Source: Eutreptiella sp. 'Long Island Sound 2002'
Lineage: Eukaryota; Euglenozoa; Euglenophyceae; Eutreptiales; Eutreptiaceae
Length of the DNA: 64,000 nucleotides
Assembly: GCA_964036045.1 (NCBI GenBank)
Contig: OZ038381.1
Coordinates: 125,309,708-125,373,707 of the forward strand
Direction of reading: 5' to 3'
Position 1 is the first letter of the stretch. The number at the start of each line of letters is the position of its first letter. Shown one piece after another: positions 47,778 to 58,577 of the stretch. The position numbers and the translations under genes are program-made. The notes under the pieces are model-generated. The model saw only the letters and a list, made by a program, of their open reading frames with translations. It searched no databases and had not been told where the DNA came from.

Positions 47778-50700
47778 ATGGTGAATTGGCAAGAAGCGGG
47801 TAGGAGGTGGCCGCAGCCCCACCCCCATGTGGCGCGCCTGCTGCGCGGATTGCTGTGGGACCAGCAGTACCGCTACAGCAATCCCCAGTGCGAAGGCGGC
47901 ATGCCCGGGAGCTTCGAGCTCCGCGAGGACATGGGGGAGGACCGCCTGCGGGCAGTGGAGGAGTGGCTGCGGGCGGAAGGGTACGAGTACCGCTTCCGCC
48001 GCAAGCGCTGGAGGACGTGGACCCGGCCGGACAGGCCCGGCGAAGGGCTGCGCCCCGACGGGATTGAGGAGGACGAGGACCCCAACGCCTACCCGCCGGG
48101 CGCCTCGATCAACGTCTCCCTGTGGGTGGTGATCGAGAAGAACTTCCCGGAACCGGGGAGCGAGCGCAGGCTGCAGGGCAGCAGCAGCGCGTCTCCGGGG
48201 AAGGAGAAGCGGTCCGCCGGGGACAAGAAGAGGGACCGGAGGTGGCGGGAGTACCAGGAGTCCCTGGCCGCCGAAGCCGCCCAAGGCGCCAAGGGCGGAA
48301 CCCCAGCCCCCACTCCCCAACGGGCCAATGGTGGTCACCACCCAGGCTCCACCACCCTTGGCGACTACATCCAAGTCGCCAAGCAGACCCAGGCCAAGCC
48401 CCGTCCGCTGCTCCTGAGGGCCCGGCAGGCCCCAGCAGGCCCCAGCAGCGACGTGGAGTCGGCCCACCGCGGGAGGATGCCGGCCGACCAGGCCAGCTCC
48501 AGCAGCAGCGTCGCTCCCGAAAGGGACGTGGCGCGCGCCTGTGAGCGCGCCTGTGGGCTGCCCTGCAACCGTCGGGTTGCCCGGCAACGGGCCAGGCAGT
48601 ACAGCGCTGCCGTGGAGGGCGCCGCCGGCATCGCCCAGGAGGAGGCTGCGGAGTGGGCGCATGGCATGGCCATCCACGCCCAGACCGTGGCGGCCATTGC
48701 GGCCGGACTCACGGCCGTAGCCGCCCATGGGGCAGCGACTGCCCAGGTCAACGGTGAGTTGGCGGCAGCCGACGAGGAAGCCCGCCTGACGCAGGAGGCC
48801 ATTGCCTGCAAGGAGGCCGAGGTGAAGGCGCTGGAGGAGGCGCTTGCCCAAGAGAGGGCAAAGAAGGAGGCGGAGAAAAGGGCCCACGCCGAAGCGACGG
48901 CTAAGGCCCAGGAGGACGCCGCCAAGAAGGAAGCCATCGAGGCTGCGCGAGGGAAGGTCGCTGAGGAGAAGGCCAAGACGGAGGCGGAGCTGGCAGCGTT
49001 GGAAGCGCAGAAGGCGCGGCTGCAGCAGGCCCGGGAAGCCGAGGCGGCTCGTGCTCGGGAGAAAGCCGAAGCGCGAGCTGCCGCAGCCACAACCGCCGCA
49101 ATGGAGGAGGCAGAGGCCAAACTCCGCCGTGAGACTCCCGCGGGAGCAGCACGAGTGGAGACCCTTCGAAAGCTTTTCGAAGGGGACGCCTCCTCCAGGA
49201 TGGCGCTGGATGAGGCCGACACGGGCAGCAGTGGGAGCAGTGGCACCACCGCCCCTCGACGGAGGAAGGGCAAGGGGAAGACCCCCGAGAGGCCGCGGAG
49301 GCCAGCGGGTGGGCACCCCCACGACAGTGACCCCTTCTTCACCGCCAGTGACGGGGATGAACGAGGCCGTCCACATCGCCAAGTGGTGGCTTGGACGGGC
49401 GGAGGCGGCGGAGACGTCCCCATGGAACCGGAAGGTGAGGATGAGGATCTCCCTCCTCCCTACCGGAGCTCGGAGTCCTCCGAGACCGAGACGCCCAGGT
49501 GGGGCGACATGGGCGAGGATGACGACATGGACTTCGGCATCACGAGGAAGCGCCCATCCTCGGACCCACCGAGGCGACCCGGCAGAGACCCACCGGGACC
49601 CCCTGGCGGAGGACCATCAGGACCCCCTGGAGGACGCCCACCGAGTGGACCCCCTGGAGGCGGACCACCGGGCGGGGGAGGACCCCCTGGACCGGGCGGA
49701 CCCGGCGGAGGCCCTCCTGGAGGACCCCCTGGGGACCCCAACGACCCACCAGGGAACGGCGACTCGGATACCACCTGGCGGTGGATTGTCTACCTCCGCA
49801 GGAGGGTCTTTTCCCTCGAGTGCGAGGTAGACACGGGCAAGGTCGAGATGGCTCGCATCTCCGGGGTCGCCGCGCGCGCGCAGAAGGAGCTGGACATCGC
49901 CAGGGCCGAGACCAAGTCGCTGACCAACGTCGTCAGCGGCCTGCAGGAGAGGCTGGATGCGCTGGAAGCCCGTGGGAGCGTCAGCAGCGACCACCCACCC
50001 CTGGAGTCTGGCTCGTCGGACGACGGCTGGGGACTCGGACCAGGTCCAGGCAGACCCCACGCCCCCGGCGGAGCCCCCAGGAGTCGCCCCAGCGCCAGTG
50101 CCCCCTCTGTCACCGCCCCCTCTCACCACAGCGCGGGCCGCCGCAACGAGCGCGTGCCGCCCGGCAGTGGCAGTGAGGAAGTGCGCGATGAGTGGCTCAG
50201 CGCGGACTATGACAACCGCCGTGCCCCACAGCGGACGCCTGTACGCCCCCGACGCCCGGCACCAGCCCCGGCGCCAATCCCCAGGGCTGGAGGACGTTAT
50301 GGTGGACTCAGGGATGAGGTCCCCAGAGGAGACGTGGAGTGGGATGTCGGCGAAGGTGAGGACCTGGACCTGGACCTGGAGGAGTTCGACATCAGCCCGC
50401 CGCGTGGTGTACGACAGGAGGCCGCTGAACGCAGCTGCCGGCGCCGTGATGAGGATGCGTACATGGATGCAGTACGGCATGAACATTTCGGTTCAGCGTA
50501 CGTGGAGGAACCGCGGCGTAGCCACAGGGATTCCATGGAGGAGATGGACGTGGCGGCCGTGGGAGTCCGTGGGCGAGGCCGATGGGAACCTCGGTCGACC
50601 ACGCGGCCGGCGTTCATGGTCTCTAAGGCCGCGGACGCCGCCGTGTGGGAAGACTTGAAGGACATCAAGCCCCCCATGTACGATGGCAACCCCCTCAGCC

Positions 50701-51293
50701 TCGACCGCTTCTTGGAGAAGCTGGACGATTGGGGGCTGACCGTCACTGAAGACCTGCCTCCCGCGGATGCGGAGAGATACGTCTTCAAACGGTTCAGGTA
50801 CCGCCTGCCGGAAGTGCTCGGCGAGCTATACTTCGTGGCGACCAAGGAGGGGAGAATCATAACCCTCAAGGAGGCCAAGAAGTGGCTCAACGAGCAGGAG
50901 CGGGTGGACGCTCCGCAGGTGGCCGCCAAGCGCTGGAAGTCCATCAAGCTTGAGCATGATGGACGGGAGATCCGCCTACGAGATTGGCGGGACTTCCGAG
51001 GGAAATACACCCTCTTCCGCCGCAACGTGGAGGACTGGAACGAGGGTGACGAGCAGGCTCGCCTGCTCTCCATGCTGCCGGAAGCATGGATCAAAAGGGT
51101 CACAAAGGAGGAATCCAAGCGGGCCAAGTCCAACCACACGGTCAAGATGATGCTCCCCAAGGAGTATTATACGAACGTGGTGGCTTGGCTCGAAGAAGAA
51201 CGTGGCCCGGGATGTCAAACGGCACTCCCTGCGGAACGCTCTTCTCATCACCGTCTCGGGCGATCGCGAGAAGACCGCGATGTGGCGCCTTGA
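47778..51293 (+). pseudogene. gag: B2 gag, open to a one-base frameshift
   Basis: I chose the ATG at 47778 (MVNWQEAGRRWPQPH). From it: an N-terminal domain (about 1-140) with WDQQYRYSNPQCEGGMPGSF, a CERACGLPCN motif, a long Ala/Glu/Lys coiled coil (about 290-455), a Gly/Pro-rich stretch of PPGG-type repeats (about 593-664), a second coiled coil (about 668-731), and a capsid-like domain (about 938-1138) opening IKPPMYDGNPLSLDRF. Near 51190 the sequence has one base more than B1 after GTGGCTTGG, and the frame then runs to a stop at 51293. The natural continuation, including the zinc knuckle, is 51202-52101. The protein should form the particle. Its total length of about 1440 residues is very large for a Ty3-type gag. 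Confidence 0.8.
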
Positions 51294-52101
51294 CGATTGT
51301 GAGTTGAGCGGCCAGACCATCCGTCTGCAGCCCATCCCGGCGCGGATGAGCTGCGACGAGATCCTGGAGTGGGTTGGCGAGGAAGTACTCAAGGAGTACC
51401 GAAACCTCAACCACACCCGCGGGTTGAGGCCCGGCGACCGCGACGTCAACTACGTTGGCGAGGGACCTGGCGGGGAAGATGCCATGGACCCAGCGGGAGC
51501 CGGCGGCGATGAGACTCTCGTCGACGATGACGACGACGATGAGCCCGCCGAGGTGGCCGTTTGTGCCTTCGTGGCCAGGAACCTGAGCGCGGGGAGCAAG
51601 CCAGGAAACTGGAAGCCCCTGCAGCAGGGTTGGAGGAAGCAGGAGAAGAGGGACCCTCGCCGCATTGGCGACCCTCCGCTGTCCTTTGGGGAGTTCATAC
51701 GAGCTCACCCGCAGGGCTGTTTCGTGTGTTATGGGAGGAAGAAAGGCTTCAACCATGACCACCGAACATGCCCCGTCCACAAGGCCGACACGGAGGCTTA
51801 CAAGAAGGCGCACGGGTCGAAGAAGCGTGCGCCCGCGGGTATCCGGGAAGCCAAGATGGAGGTGGACAAGGACGAGCTGGCCAAGCTGATGTCGTCGGTT
51901 GGGACCGAATTGGCCAAGGAGATCCAGGAGATCAAGCGGAACTGGGTCCCCAGATCGGACAACAAGAACAAGGAGAACAACCAGAATGACCAGAACAAGG
52001 ACAAGGACAAGAACAAGGGTAAGAAAGGGGGAAGGAAGAAGGGCGTCAGCGACGTTGAGGCCGAGGAGAACACCCCCTCTTCCACAACCGACGCCCCCTA
52101 G
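51202..52101 (+). pseudogene. gag: B2 gag C-terminal part with zinc knuckle
   Basis: The continuation of gag after the frameshift, in the same frame as pol. It begins in the capsid-like domain (RHSLRNALLITVSGDREK), passes an acidic linker with a run of Asp, and carries the knuckle CFVCYGRKKGFNHDHRTC near 51718-51771 (C-x2-C-x8-HDH-x2-C). A Lys/Asn/Asp-rich basic tail follows and ends at UAG 52099-52101. The knuckle should bind element RNA. Without correction of the frameshift it is not joined to the rest of gag. The position 51202 is only the first usable codon, not a start. Confidence 0.75.
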
Positions 52102-52137
52102 CGGAGCCCCTGCAGCCAAGGGCCCCAGCTAGGGCGG
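52099..52137 (+). promoter_or_regulatory. UAG readthrough site with downstream hairpin, B2
   Basis: TAG CGG, then within about 20 nt GCCC-CAGCTA-GGGC. Stop codons followed by CGG with 3' structure are a known class of readthrough signal. Gag tail and pol are in one frame with no other stop between. Confidence 0.5.
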
Positions 52138-55100
52138 TCGCAGGATGGTGACGTGGGAAGCGCCGAACCATCCCAGTCGGGAGTCGATAAGCACAAGGGG
52201 ACTGTCGCGGGCGGAAGGCCCGGTCCGGCGCCCAGTCGCGGAGGCGGGGTGAGGGCAAGTGAAGGCACGAACCCTTGCACCCGTCCGTCCTTCGCGACCA
52301 AGAATGTGTTTGATGTACTACAGGATCTATCCGAGAGTATCGGAGGATCACCCGGACCGCAGCTGGATGCTGCAGATGGGCAGCCTGAGCCCATTGTCCA
52401 CGACCTGCACCAGTCGCTTGTGGAGCTTCTGGAACGGCCGGAGATCCTGAGTTTGCACGCCGTGCGCCGTGTCGGTCGCGAGCGGCAGTTGCATCTTAAG
52501 GTCCGTGCCCTATGCGGGGAAGTGGAAAAGGTTTTCGACGTGTTGGTCGACACGGGAGCTCAAGTCAGCTTGGTCAAGGCTGGCCTACTTCCGCCAGAGT
52601 GTCTGACCGACAGTCGGAAGCCTGTCAGGCTGAAGGTGGCGAACGGCCAGTACATGGTGGGAGGCACGAAGGAAGCGGCCATTGGGCTGCAGTTCATGAA
52701 CCATCGTGAGCTGAGCCGCCCAGACCTCGGCAAGGAAATCCTCCTGCACGGTAGCTTCTACGAGGCCGAGATGGACTGGGACATGATCGTCGGGTACGAC
52801 TTCATGATGGAGACGGACTCCGGCGTCCTCCCGGCCCAGGCCTCCATGACCCTGTACCAGGACGACCAACTCTCGTGGCTTTCGTCACCTGAGCACCATG
52901 TGGAATGCCAATGGATCCACCCCGAACGCAATCAGCTCGAAGTGGCCGCGCTGGACACTGAGCCAACTGGTCCTGCAAACCAGGAGTACGGCGTAAGGCC
53001 GGAAGTGGCGAGCCGAGTTGTCGCGGACTTGGGAGCGTCGGATCTGGCCCTGGATGCGTTCTCTTCAGGAACCTCCGCCCATCTGCGGGTATGTGAGAAG
53101 TACTGGAGCGCCCAGGACTCCGCGTGGAAGAAGCACTGGGGTCCGCATCAGGGATTGATGTGGATCCATTGCCCCCGCTGGGACATTCCGAGAGCGATAG
53201 CGAAGATTCGCAAGGACCGCTCCAAGGCAGTGCTGGTTGTTCCTATGGGATGCACCGAACAGGAAAGTACCCGACATTGGGTAGCCTCATTGACCAACAT
53301 GACCTTAAACAAGGTTGTCCTACCGGCTGGAGAGTGTGTCTATCAGGACGCTAAGGGACAGCCCATGCCGCCCCAGAGATGGCCAACAGAATTCCACTAT
53401 GTGGATGGGGGCCTTGATCAGGCCGACACCACGGACTTCTTGTGTGTCAACCGCATCATAGCAGAGCCATGGCGGCAATGCTTTGCGGTTCCCCCTGTTG
53501 ACATCGAAGAATCAGATTCGGAAGACCCCCTCACTGAAGAGGAGTGGGATCTGGTTCAGGGGTATATGGATCAGCCCTTTCACGACTGGGTAAACCAGCG
53601 TGAGGGCAAAGGCCAGGACAAAGCCTGGTGGGAAGTGGACTCAATCGTCTCCGGCTCCTATGACGGGAATACCTTCGTACAGAGGGTGCTGGATCACATG
53701 TCCAGCCAAGACGAGCCGCCTGGCGGTAACCCACCCACCTACGGCGATCTGTTCCGAGGCAAGACCAGAGATGGCCCTTTGGGCCACCTGGGAAGACCAC
53801 CTGAGCCGAAAGCGAGCGGAGTAGCTGACCCTGAAGTAAGCTCCGTGGTTCAAGTGCCCGGAAAAGCCAAGGCAGAGTCCGATGACTGCCCCAAGATCCA
53901 GGCGTTGAGGGCCAGGCTGAAGCAGACGTATGGCGAGACCTTCTTCAGCGGAAAACCTGTGTTCCCCCCACCGGTGCGTGGACCGTATGGCGAGGCCAAG
54001 ATACGACTGAAGCAGGACCCCCGTGTGTATCGGCACCAGGAGTTTGCCCTGAGGGGCGAGAGGAAAGAGGCCATGGAGAAGATCCTCCGTGACTTCATCC
54101 AGAGAGGCTGGCTCGAGCCGTGCCACTCCGAATGGGCCTCTCCGTGCTTCGTCGTCCCCAAGAAGGTTGCCGGTGAGTGGCGGCTCGTGGTCGACTACCG
54201 CGGCCTGAACGCCCAAACGCAGCACGACAGCTATACGCTGCCCCTCATTGAGGACATGCTGCAAAAGCAACACCGGCGGAGGATCTTCACGGTGATTGAC
54301 CTGAAACATGGTTATCATCAGATGCCTCTCGCCGAGGAGTCCCGTGCCTGCACAGCCATGAGCACTCCACTTGGACCTCTCCAGTGGAAGGTGATGCCCA
54401 TGGGCGTCACCAACGGCAATGCGGCTTTTCAGCGGATGCTGGAGAACCTGCTTGAGCCGGTGCGCGACTGTGCGGACCCCTTCGTGGACGACGTGATCAT
54501 CGCGTCCAGGGACCCCAGCATGAGCTACGAGGAGCTCCTGGAGGCACATGAAAGGGACGTCACTCGAGTGCTGGACCTTCTGGTTCGGCACAAACTCACG
54601 GGCAGCAGTGACAAGGCCACCATTGCGGTAAGCGAGGTGGTCTTCGCTGGCCACGTAGTCGGGAACGGGCAGCGAAAGCCCATACCTGGCAAGGTGGCTG
54701 CGATTGAGCACTGGGAAAAGCCCAAAACGGTCTCTGAGCTACGGGCGTATCTGGGGTTCTGCAATTACTACTCGGGGTATATCAAAATGTATGCCGAGTA
54801 TGCAGCCCCCATGACGACCATGCTCAAGGGCAACCGAGAGGAGACCAAGAAGGGGTCCAAGAAGGCTCTGGTCTGGACAGCTGAGTCCGACCGTGCCTTT
54901 GAGGGGATGAAGCAGGCGCTGCTATCCGCAGTGGGTCTGCACCTCGTGGATCCCGACCGAGGGTTCGTCCTGCGCACCGACGCTTCCGACTACGCCGTTG
55001 GGGCTGTGTTGGAGCAAGTGCTTGACGACGGGAGGCACGTGCCCGTGGCCTTCTGGAGCCGAGTCCTGGCGGAAGGCCAGAGACGGACGTGGACGCCCCG

Positions 55101-57084
55101 TGAAAAGGAGGCGTATGCCATCGTCATGGCTCTCAGGAAATGGGCTGGGTACATAGCCCTCCATCCCGTCACCGTCTGCACCGACCATCAGAGTCTGCAG
55201 TCGTGGCACAAGGAGCACGTGGACACCCCCTCAGGTCCCGCCTCCCGACGGGCAAGATGGCACGAGACCTTGGCCAAGTTCGACCTTACGGTTGTTTATA
55301 TTCCTGGAAAGGATAACACCGTGGCGGACTGTCTCAGTAGGTGGGCCTATCCCGCCAGCAAGGGCATGCAGGACATCTCTGCCCATGGCGATGAGGCTGA
55401 GACCGCTGAGACCAAGAGGATCATCGAAATGGAGCGCCTGATGGAGGAGGAGGGTGCCAAATGCTTCGTCGTCATGGCTGCGGATGCCCCCCTCGCAACC
55501 AGGGTGAGCAGAGCGGTCAGAGTACTCGTCCCCGAGGGAGCTGAGTCCGACAAGCACCTCTTCCCTAAGTCTTGCCTCCAGGACGACTGGCCTGACGACT
55601 ACGCCAGGTCTGAGGCCTTTGCGGCCGAGTATAGGGCTGTGACCGACCCTGATGACGGGCAGAAGTGGCCAAAGGGGCTGACTGAGGAAGATGGCAAGCT
55701 CTACCGGAATGGTAAGCTGCTAGTCCCAGAGTCCCGGGTGCTCGAGCTGTGTGAAGCTTGGCACCACCACATGCTGCACCCAGGGGTCAAGAAGCAATCC
55801 CTTGACATGCAGCGTCGGTTCGAGATCGACCATATCGTTCTCTACACCGCCATCAAGAAGGTCAGGAAGGGTTGCTCGGTCTGTCAGGCCTGCAATCCCG
55901 ATAACCGGAACGTCAAGGGGGAACCCCAATGTACCCCGGTTCTTGACCAGCCCATGGAGAGCGTGGCTATGGACGTCTTCTCCATGCCCGAGGTGCACAT
56001 TGGCAAAGAGACCTTTGACTGTGTGGTTCTCTGTGTGGACCGCCACAGCGGCTACGTTGTAGCCGTTCCGGCACGCAAAAAGGGGTTGCTTGCCAAGGAA
56101 GTGGCAGTCATGATGATTCGTCATTGGCTGACCGTCTTTGACATCCCCCGCACCATTTGCAGTGACCGGGGGCCCCAGTTTACTGGTGGCTGGTTCAAGG
56201 TTATGTGTTCCCTCATGGGAACACGTCATGCCAAGAGCGTCGCCTATCTCAGCCGGTCTAACGGCCGTGCTGAAGTGGCTGGACGGCAGCTGTTCGAGAA
56301 GCTGCGCAAGATCCACATCACCAATCCACGTCGGAACTGGTTTGAGGAGATGTGGCCTGCTCTGAAGGCCCATCATGACACCCCCACACCGGGCGGTCTG
56401 TCCCCTCACCAGATTCTGTTTGGCAGGGACCCCCTGGGTAGGGGACTTCCCTTGTCTGGTGATGGCATGGCTATGGATGCGAAGGAGTTCTTTGCGCGGC
56501 AAGAGCAAACGGCGCGGGACATCCGCCAGCAGCTTGAGAAGGAGCATGCTGAGCGTCAGAAGTCCGCCCCGAGCTCGACAGCGCAGAAGTTCAGGGTGGG
56601 AGACCCGGTGTGGGTGATCAGACCCCGCCCTATGGGCACCCACCGCACCAAGACCTGGTTCACACCCGGCGAGGTGGTGCGCAGGATTGGTGAGGACACC
56701 TACCGCATCAAGGTGGGTCACGGACAGTTCCGGGAGCGCCACGAGAGTCAGCTCCGTGTGCGGGAACCCGACCTCCGTGGCCAACATGTGTCCCTGAGCT
56801 ACGCCGCACATGAGGCAGACTCGGATGATGACTATGCTGAGCAGGACGACTATACTGTCGAGAAGATCCTGGCTCAGCGTCCGAAAGCCTCGGCACCCGG
56901 AGGTCTGGAGTTCAAGGTTCGTTGGCGAGGCTATGGGCCGTCCCACGATACCTGGGAACCCGTCTCCTCGTTCGTGCCGCGGGTCAATACTCCCTTCATG
57001 GAGTACATCCGCAAGCACAAGACCAAGATCCACGTTTCGGACTTGGCAGCACTCACCCGGGCGATTGCAGCCAGGGGCGCCTGA
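52102..57084 (+). CDS. pol: B2 pol polyprotein: protease, extra domain, RT, RNase H, integrase, chromodomain
   Basis: Open for about 1660 codons from the codon after the UAG. Aspartic protease: VDTGAQVSL, Asp at 52549. Extra domain at about 53020-53330: LDAFSSGTSAH, DSAWKKHWG, MWIHCPRW, DRSKAVLVVP, a pattern like the methylase-like/DIRS module. RT from about 53990, catalytic FVDD at 54481-54492. RNase H about 54860-55350 (DASDYAVGAV, TDHQSLQSW, GKDNTVADCLSR). Integrase zinc region about 55750-55910 (H-x3-H and CSVCQAC), core with CVDRHSG, CSDRGPQF and NGRAEVAG; the last two acids are 35 residues apart. Chromodomain about 56850-57030 (YTVEKIL, FKVRWRGYG, DTWEP). All catalytic residues I can check are present. 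Expression would need UAG readthrough after gag; the first internal ATGs are far inside. Confidence 0.9.
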   Translation, partial: RSPCSQGPQLGRSQDGDVGSAEPSQSGVDKHKGTVAGGRPGPAPSRGGGVRASEGTNPCTRPSFATKNVFDVLQDLSESIGGSPGPQLDAADGQPEPIVHDLHQSLVELLERPEILSLHAVRRVGRERQLHLKVRALCGEVEKVFDVLVDTGAQVSLVKAGLLPPECLTDSRKPVRLKVANGQYMVGGTKEAAIGLQFMNHRELSRPDLGKEILLHGSFYEAEMDWDMIVGYDFMMETDSGVLPAQASMTLYQDDQLSWLSSPEHHVECQWIHPERNQLEVAALDTEPTGPANQEYGVRPEVASRVVADLGASDLALDAFSSGTSAHLRVCEKYWSAQDSAWKKHWGPHQGLMWIHCPRWDIPRAIAKIRKDRSKAVLVVPMGCTEQESTRHWVASLTNMTLNKVVLPAGECVYQDAKGQPMPPQRWPTEFHYVDGGLDQADTTDFLCVNRIIAEPWRQCFAVPPVDIEESDSEDPLTEEEWDLVQGYMDQPFHDWVNQREGKGQDKAWWEVDSIVSGSYDGNTFVQRVLDHMSSQDEPPGGNPPTYGDLFRGKTRDGPLGHLGRPPEPKASGVADPEVSSVVQVPGKAKAESDDCPKIQALRARLKQTYGETFFSGKPVFPPPVRGPYGEAKIRLKQDPRVYRHQEFALRGERKEAMEKILRDFIQRGWLEPCHSEWASPCFVVPKKVAGEWRLVVDYRGLNAQTQHDSYTLPLIEDMLQKQHRRRIFTVIDLKHGYHQMPLAEESRACTAMSTPLGPLQWKVMPMGVTNGNAAFQRMLENLLEPVRDCADPFVDDVIIASRDPSMSYEELLEAHERDVTRVLDLLVRHKLTGSSDKATIAVSEVVFAGHVVGNGQRKPIPGKVAAIEHWEKPKTVSELRAYLGFCNYYSGYIKMYAEYAAPMTTMLKGNREETKKGSKKALVWTAESDRAFEGMKQALLSAVGLHLVDPDRGFVLRTDASDYAVGAVLEQVLDDGRHVPVAFWSRVLAEGQRRTWTPREKEAYAIVMALRKWAGYIALHPVTVCTDHQSLQSWHKEHVDTPSGPASRRARWHETLAKFDLTVVYIPGKDNTVADCLSRWAYPASKGMQDISAHGDEAETAETKRIIEMERLMEEEGAKCFVVMAADAPLATRVSRAVRVLVPEGAESDKHLFPKSCLQDDWPDDYARSEAFAAEYRAVTDPDDGQKWPKGLTEEDGKLYRNGKLLVPESRVLELCEAWHHHMLHPGVKKQSLDMQRRFEIDHIVLYTAIKKVRKGCSVCQACNPDNRNVKGEPQCTPVLDQPMESVAMDVFSMPEVHIGKETFDCVVLCVDRHSGYVVAVPARKKGLLAKEVAVMMIRHWLTVFDIPRTICSDRGPQFTGGWFKVMCSLMGTRHAKSVAYLSRSNGRAEVAGRQLFEKLRKIHITNPRRNWFEEMWPALKAHHDTPTPGGLSPHQILFGRDPLGRGLPLSGDGMAMDAKEFFARQEQTARDIRQQLEKEHAERQKSAPSSTAQKFRVGDPVWVIRPRPMGTHRTKTWFTPGEVVRRIGEDTYRIKVGHGQFRERHESQLRVREPDLRGQHVSLSYAAHEADSDDDYAEQDDYTVEKILAQRPKASAPGGLEFKVRWRGYGPSHDTWEPVSSFVPRVNTPFMEYIRKHKTKIHVSDLAALTRAIAARGA

Positions 57085-58551
57085 TCAGTGCCCTGAGCTC
57101 TCCCCTGATGTGTCATGAGCGCTTGTGAGGCCGACGAATCGTCCCTTACTTGCTTGCTCTCTTCCATCTTTCGGTGACAGAGTGGCCATGTACCCCCCCC
57201 TGCTGTATCCAGAGGAGGATGGCCCCTCTCTTCAATTCTTTTCGTCACTTCCCCCCCTGCTGAATCCTTGGGAAAGCAGGTAGGGCGACTGACGTTCATA
57301 ATTCTGAGCTCTTGGGGCCTTGAAGCCCATACGACGTTGCGCAACGGATGCCGCTGTCATCGGCATTGCGATTTTTGGTGTGTGGTCTGGTTCCATGACA
57401 CTTGCGGAATCCAGACCAGTCGACGTGTGTCTCGAGACTATATATGCCTGAACTCAGGCGTTATCCTGTCCACCCTCCTGCATTTGCCTTATCCTGACCG
57501 TGGCGTGGTTTGGCACTCTGTCCAGAGTGCGTTTACACGCCTATTTACCCAGATTGTTGTTGTTACTCTGCCCTCCAGGATATGTGCATCTGTATGTTAA
57601 GTGTCATCAGCCCATCGCTGAGGGATGGACTGTTTTTCACCACGAATCGGGATACAGAGGCGCCTTGAGTCGCCGTGTACATGTTCATACAGCCTGGTCC
57701 AGCCTGGACCAGTACCTGAATACAGATTCTACTGTTTGAGTGCCTGTGATACCGTGTTGCCCTATTCGCTGTGATGTGTGGAGATCCTGATGGCGCCAGG
57801 CGGGAAGCCCAGTTGTCTGACTACACTCCCAGCGGTCCGCCACTGTCAGTCCCAGTGTGAGCCTACCGATTCGCAGACGAAACTTGCATTCGGATGGCGG
57901 CCTCCGGTGCTCCTGACCTCGGTCAGTGTGCCTGGGAAACTGGTGGTTTGAGGAGTCGACGCCTCCGCCCACACTGCATGAGGACTCCCTCATGTATGGC
58001 CTTCGTGGCAGTAGGGCGAGGGAGAAGACGGCCTTGATACCCGATCCCTTAAGGAGGAGTTCCCTTAAGATCTGGGGTTCTTAAGGAGTTCGACTATGGT
58101 ACTCTGGACTCGCGTCGTATGAATATGGACATGGTGCGCCCGAGGAAGGACCCGTGGGGACTCTCCCCAGTCGGTGTGCCTTGGGAAGCTTGGGGTAGCT
58201 GATGGATCTTTGTGGTCGCTCTCGACCTGTGGGACCACCTCGGTCGTCGTGTGTCGCCTATGTTGGCCGTGTATGCCACTACCACTGTGGTGGTGACCGT
58301 AGCAGCCGGCACTTGGTGCGCCTGGTATGGGTTAACGGGTCTTTTGGATGCCGAACAATCGCCGCCAGGACCCGGGACTTGATACTTGATACTGAATATT
58401 TTGCATGTGCTACGAGCTTATACAACATCATACCTATTCTACTGTGACTTACTGAAGTGAGGATGTGACACCCCCCCCCCTTTTCAGGAAGTGGTCCTGG
58501 GTACCCGCTGCCATGCGTGGGTTTTATCGAGCCCCCCCCAGGGTTCGCTCT
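57085..58551 (+). other. B2 3' internal non-coding region
   Basis: About 1.47 kb collinear with 36992-38470 of B1, with scattered small indels that do not respect any frame. It ends with C-rich runs at about 58471-58480 and 58532-58539. No gene is seen. Confidence 0.7.
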
Positions 58552-58577
58552 AAGGAGGGGGGTGAAGCGGTACCCAG
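58497..58577 (+). other. B2 polypurine tract within the junction hairpin
   Basis: Tract AAGGAGGGGGG at 58552-58562. Arm CTGGGTACCCGCT (58497-58509) pairs with AGCGGTACCCAG (58566-58577) across the LTR border, and C8 at 58532-58539 can pair with the G run, as in B1. Confidence 0.55.
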
